Positions 3,592 to 6,547 of a stretch of 6,547 nucleotides of DNA are shown here, piece after piece. The DNA is from Betaproteobacteria bacterium (GTDB lineage: Bacteria > Pseudomonadota > Gammaproteobacteria > Burkholderiales > SG8-39). Numbering within the stretch: the stretch's first letter is position 1; each line of letters starts with the position of its first letter. Below the pieces are notes generated by a model. The model ran no database searches, was not told where the DNA came from, and saw only the letters and a list, made by a program, of their open reading frames with translations. Location: NCBI GenBank assembly GCA_029865405.1, contig JAOUGZ010000155.1, positions 1 to 6,547 on the forward strand. The letters are read 5' to 3'. Position numbers and translations under genes: made by a program.

Positions 3592-6479
3592 ATGTAATCC
3601 TTCGCCGCCGCGTCGGCATCCACGGGCGCGCCAGCCACGCGTCCCTGCATGCCGTCGCAGCCAAGCGCGGCGAGCAGCTCGCGCTGCGCGGGCGTGTCCA
3701 CGCCCTCGGCCACCACCTCGAAACCGAGGGCGTGCCCGAGTCCCACGATGCCGCGGATGAGCGCCGCGCCGCCTTTGTCGCCGGCCGCATCCGCGACCAG
3801 GGCCGCGGCGATCTTCAGGCGGTCGAACGGCAGATGCCGCAGGTCGGCGAGGCTGGAGCTGCCGGCGCCGAATTCCTCGATGGCCAGCGTCACGCCCAGG
3901 GCCTTGAGCTTGTTCAGCGTGCTCGCGGCGGCGGCGGCCTGCTGCAGGACGGCCGCTTCGCCGATCTCGAGCGACAGCAGCCGCGGCGGCAGCCCGGTCT
4001 CGGCCAGGGCGCGCCGCACCCGATCGATCAGCTCCGGGTCGTTGAACTGGCGCGGCGACAGGTTGACCGCCACCTGCACGCCATGCTCGGCGCCGATGAA
4101 CGTGCCCCAGCGGCAGGCTTCGCGCAGCGCCCAGCCGCCGATGCCGACGATGAGGCCGGTCTCCTCCGCCAGGGCCGCGAATTCGGCCTGCGGTACGAGC
4201 CCGCTGCGCGCGTGCTTCCAGCGCACGAGCGCTTCGTGCGAGCGCACCTTGCCGTCCTTCAGGGCGACGATCGGCTGGTAGTGCAGCAGCAGCTCGCCGA
4301 GCCGCTCGGCCCGGCCCAGGTCCCCTTCCAGCGCCACGCGGCGCGACGCCGTCAGGTTCATCTGCTCGGTGAAGAACTGGTAGTTGGCGCGCCCGGATTC
4401 CTTGGCGTGGTACATGGCCGCGTCGGCATTGCGAAGCAGCATGCTGGCGTCGCGCCCGTCCTCCGGGAACACGGCGATGCCGATCGAGGGCGTGACGGTG
4501 AGCTCGCGCTCGGCCGCCTGCACGGGCTGCGACAGCGTCTCGATGATCTTGGCGGCGACGTGGGCGGCGTCGGTCGAGCGCTTGGCTTCCGGCAGCACCA
4601 CCACGAACTCGTCGCCGCCGACGCGGCACACGGTATCGCCGACACGCAGCTGCTTCACCAGGCGCTTCGCCACTTCCTTCAGCACCAGGTCGCCGACCGT
4701 GTGGCCGAGCGAATCGTTGATCGCCTTGAAGCGGTCGAGGTCGACGAACATCACCGCGGTCTGCTTGCGGTTGCGCTGGCTGAGCGCGAGCGCCTGCGTC
4801 AGGCGGTCCTCGAGCAGCCGCCGGTTCGGCAGCCCGGTGAGCGCGTCGTGGTCGGCGAGGTGCTGGGCGCGCTCCTGCGCGTCGCGCAACTCGGCGGTGG
4901 CCTCGGCCACCATGCGCTCCAGGCTTTCGCGCGCGGCGTGCTCGGCGGAGACGTCGTCGTAGATCCAGATCGAGGCCTCGCGCGGCTGCGCCGGGTCGAT
5001 CGCCTTGCCGACCACCTTGCACCAGATCGCGCTGCCGTCCTTGCGGCGCAGCTGCCGCTCTTCGGTAAAGGTCTCGCCGCGCGCGAGGACGTCGTAGCCC
5101 ACGCGTCCCACTTCGGCGAAGGCTTCGTCCGAGACGTGAAGGATGCGGGTGGACTTGCCGATCAGGTCGCCCGGGCCGTGGCCGAGCATCTCCTCGATGC
5201 GGCGGTTGCAGCGCTGGATGGTGCGCGCGCGCAGGAACGTGATGCCGATGGTCGCGTTGTCGAGGATCAGCGCCTGCTCGGCGAGGGCGCGGCGCACTTC
5301 CTCCTCGCGGCGCTTGGCGTCGCTCACGTCCTCGAACAGCCACACCGTGCCGCTGGCGGGGTCGTCGGGCTGCAACGCGCGTCCCGTGAGCCGGCACCAG
5401 AATCCCGTGCCATCGCGCCGGCGCAGCCACTGTTCCCGCGCATGCGTGTGCCCGCCGTGCACTTCGCCGTAGGACTCGCCCGCCTGCGCATAGTCCTCGT
5501 CGGTGAAGTAGAACTGGCGCGTCGTCGCGCCGGTGACTTCGCCCGGCTCGTAGCCGAACATCTCCTCGAAGCGGCGATTGCAGCGCAGGATCTTGCGGTC
5601 GCGCACGAACGAGATGCCGACGATGACGTTGTTGAGGAGCGCCTCCTGCTCCGCGAGCACGCGCTGCAGCACGCCTTCGGCACGGTGCTGGTCAGTGATG
5701 TCCTCGGTGATCCAGACCGCGCCTTTCTTCGGATCCGACGGATCGATGGCGCGGCCCACCGCACGGACCAGGAACGTGCTGCCATCCTTGCGCAGGCGCG
5801 TGACCACCTCGTCGACCTGCTGGCCGCTGCGCAGCCGCGCGTAGATCTCGGGCAGCCTGCGCTCGTCCTCGTCGGAGGCGAAGAATATCGACGTCGGCTT
5901 GCCGATCAGCTCTCCGGGAGCGTAGCCATGCATCTGCTCGAAGCGCGTGTTGCAGCGCACGACCTTCTGGTCGCGCAGGAACACGATGCCGATCGAGGCG
6001 GTCTCGAAGATCGCCGTCTGCTCGCGCACCAGCCGCGCCACCTCGTCGCCGTGACGCCGTGCCGCGGTGACGTCGTCGACGATCCACACCGTGCCGCGGC
6101 GCGGATCGTCGACGCTGATCGACTTGGCGATGATGCGCGCGAGGAAGGTGGAGCCGTCCTTTCGCTTCACCTCCCAGTCGAGGTCGAGCTGCTTGCCCGC
6201 CTCGAGCACCGGCACGGCGATGCGCCCGAGCGCCTCGTAGCTCTCCGTCGACGGGTACACCACCTCGCCCGGCTGCCCGATCAGCTCCTCGGGCTTCCAG
6301 CCGAGCATCTCGGCGAACTTCGGGTTGCACAGGAAGAACTTGCGGTCGCGCGTGAAGGCGATCCCGATCCAGGCGTTGGCCAGCACCGCCTCGTACTCGA
6401 GCTGGGTGAAGCGCGTGCGCCCCGCATAGCTCGCCGGCGGCTGCTCGAGGCTGCCCGCGGGGCCGGTGCGATCATTCAT
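3588..6479 (-). CDS. PAS(x4)-GGDEF-EAL protein, likely diguanylate cyclase
   Basis: This is a 963-residue cytosolic signalling protein with no membrane segment. Four PAS domains (about 28-140, 150-264, 274-388, 398-512) repeat every 124-125 residues, each with a Gly-Ile or Gly-Ile-like core strand, a Cys-Asn pair (C51, C176, C300, C424) and an R/KDG strand. A helical, probably coiled-coil linker (about 512-542) joins them to GGDEF (about 543-705). That domain is complete: DALTGLPNRR (545-554), DLDRFKAINDSLGH (580-593), the inhibitory site RVGD (612-615) and GGDEF (621-625). The EAL domain (about 717-955) keeps Glu749 of EAL, Asn806, Glu838, Lys889, Glu925 and Gln945, but the usual DDFGTG loop is EEFGAG (868-873). 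So it should make cyclic di-GMP in response to PAS input; breakdown activity is doubtful. Start ATG 6479 overlaps the preceding gene's stop by ATGA, which supports coupling; no good ribosome site is seen. Confidence 0.95.
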   Translation of the reverse strand: MNDRTGPAGSLEQPPASYAGRTRFTQLEYEAVLANAWIGIAFTRDRKFFLCNPKFAEMLGWKPEELIGQPGEVVYPSTESYEALGRIAVPVLEAGKQLDLDWEVKRKDGSTFLARIIAKSISVDDPRRGTVWIVDDVTAARRHGDEVARLVREQTAIFETASIGIVFLRDQKVVRCNTRFEQMHGYAPGELIGKPTSIFFASDEDERRLPEIYARLRSGQQVDEVVTRLRKDGSTFLVRAVGRAIDPSDPKKGAVWITEDITDQHRAEGVLQRVLAEQEALLNNVIVGISFVRDRKILRCNRRFEEMFGYEPGEVTGATTRQFYFTDEDYAQAGESYGEVHGGHTHAREQWLRRRDGTGFWCRLTGRALQPDDPASGTVWLFEDVSDAKRREEEVRRALAEQALILDNATIGITFLRARTIQRCNRRIEEMLGHGPGDLIGKSTRILHVSDEAFAEVGRVGYDVLARGETFTEERQLRRKDGSAIWCKVVGKAIDPAQPREASIWIYDDVSAEHAARESLERMVAEATAELRDAQERAQHLADHDALTGLPNRRLLEDRLTQALALSQRNRKQTAVMFVDLDRFKAINDSLGHTVGDLVLKEVAKRLVKQLRVGDTVCRVGGDEFVVVLPEAKRSTDAAHVAAKIIETLSQPVQAAERELTVTPSIGIAVFPEDGRDASMLLRNADAAMYHAKESGRANYQFFTEQMNLTASRRVALEGDLGRAERLGELLLHYQPIVALKDGKVRSHEALVRWKHARSGLVPQAEFAALAEETGLIVGIGGWALREACRWGTFIGAEHGVQVAVNLSPRQFNDPELIDRVRRALAETGLPPRLLSLEIGEAAVLQQAAAAASTLNKLKALGVTLAIEEFGAGSSSLADLRHLPFDRLKIAAALVADAAGDKGGAALIRGIVGLGHALGFEVVAEGVDTPAQRELLAALGCDGMQGRVAGAPVDADAAAKDYI
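4944..6398 (-). repeat. Four tandem PAS-coding repeats, period about 372-375 bases
   Basis: The first motif of each unit starts at residue 35, 160, 284 and 408, and the R/KDG motif at 107, 231, 355 and 480, giving spacing of 124 or 125 residues. Units 2-4 share RCN; units 3 and 4 share RCNRR and a WC pair after the DG strand, unlike units 1 and 2. This pattern fits stepwise duplication with 3 and 4 (or their parent) most related. The repeats are diverged in DNA, so they are protein-level repeats rather than recent copies. Confidence 0.8.
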
Positions 6480-6547
6480 CGGGCCGCCGCCAGGAGATCG
6501 AAATCCCGCGCGTACTCGCGCAACCGCGCGATGGCGACGTTGCGCTG
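6476..6547 (-). CDS. Unrecognised gene, last 23 codons
   Basis: A minus-strand frame enters at the right edge and ends at TGA 6478-6476 after QRNVAIARLREYARDFDLL then AAAR. Its TGA overlaps the ATG of the PAS-GGDEF-EAL gene in the 4-base form ATGA, typical of co-transcribed, translationally coupled genes. The visible end is a charged amphipathic helix; it is too short to identify. By context it may be a partner in cyclic di-GMP signalling, such as a sensor or response regulator, but this is only inference. It could be a chance open frame; the exact ATGA overlap is the main argument for it. Confidence 0.55.
   Translation of the reverse strand, partial: QRNVAIARLREYARDFDLLAAAR

Noticed and set aside
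2587..5430. A 947-codon open frame on the minus strand opposite the Bug gene and overlapping the GGDEF/EAL gene
   Set aside because: Its translation is Arg/Ala/Gly-rich with no domain, and it covers two clearly real genes in other frames. Long shadow frames are expected where third codon positions are nearly all G or C.

Overview
The window is about two-thirds or more G+C and almost entirely coding: the longest stretch outside a called gene is 23 bases. G+C content, strong G/C preference at third codon positions, a Bug-type (tripartite tricarboxylate transport, TTT) periplasmic binding protein paired with an amidohydrolase, and a large multi-PAS GGDEF/EAL protein together suggest a free-living betaproteobacterium, probably of the Burkholderiales or a relative. 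This is an inference from gene content; there is no rRNA or other phylogenetic marker here.

Layout from left to right: (1) the 5' end of an exported, Ala-rich protein on the minus strand (1-153), running off the left edge; (2) divergent from it, an exported HEAT/TPR-repeat protein (152-817, +); (3) convergent with that, a serial alpha/beta-hydrolase (814-1605, -); (4) divergent from the hydrolase, a two-gene operon made of an ACMSD-like metal-dependent amidohydrolase/decarboxylase (1629-2627, +) and a Bug-family periplasmic solute receptor (2641-3591, +); (5) convergent with the operon, a 963-residue soluble protein with four PAS domains, GGDEF and EAL (3588-6479, -); (6) the last 23 codons of an unrecognised gene that overlaps it by 4 bases (6476-6547, -). 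No tRNA, rRNA, CRISPR array, insertion sequence or phage gene was seen.

Functionally, the amidohydrolase and Bug receptor look like a small catabolic module: the receptor captures an organic acid in the periplasm and the cytosolic enzyme acts on it or on a product of it. The diverging alpha/beta-hydrolase may belong to the same module because both sides appear to be fired by one 8-bp region (1613-1620) holding two overlapping -10 boxes. The PAS/GGDEF/EAL protein is separate: it should make cyclic di-GMP, because its GGDEF site and inhibitory I-site are intact while two metal-binding aspartates of the EAL domain are both replaced by glutamate.

I do not see a clearly new multi-gene system. The points most worth a second look are the compact bidirectional, probably leaderless promoter, the degenerate EAL domain behind four near-regular PAS repeats, and the fact that the only two CTAG tetramers I can find in the window are both used as shared stop codons at convergent gene ends.
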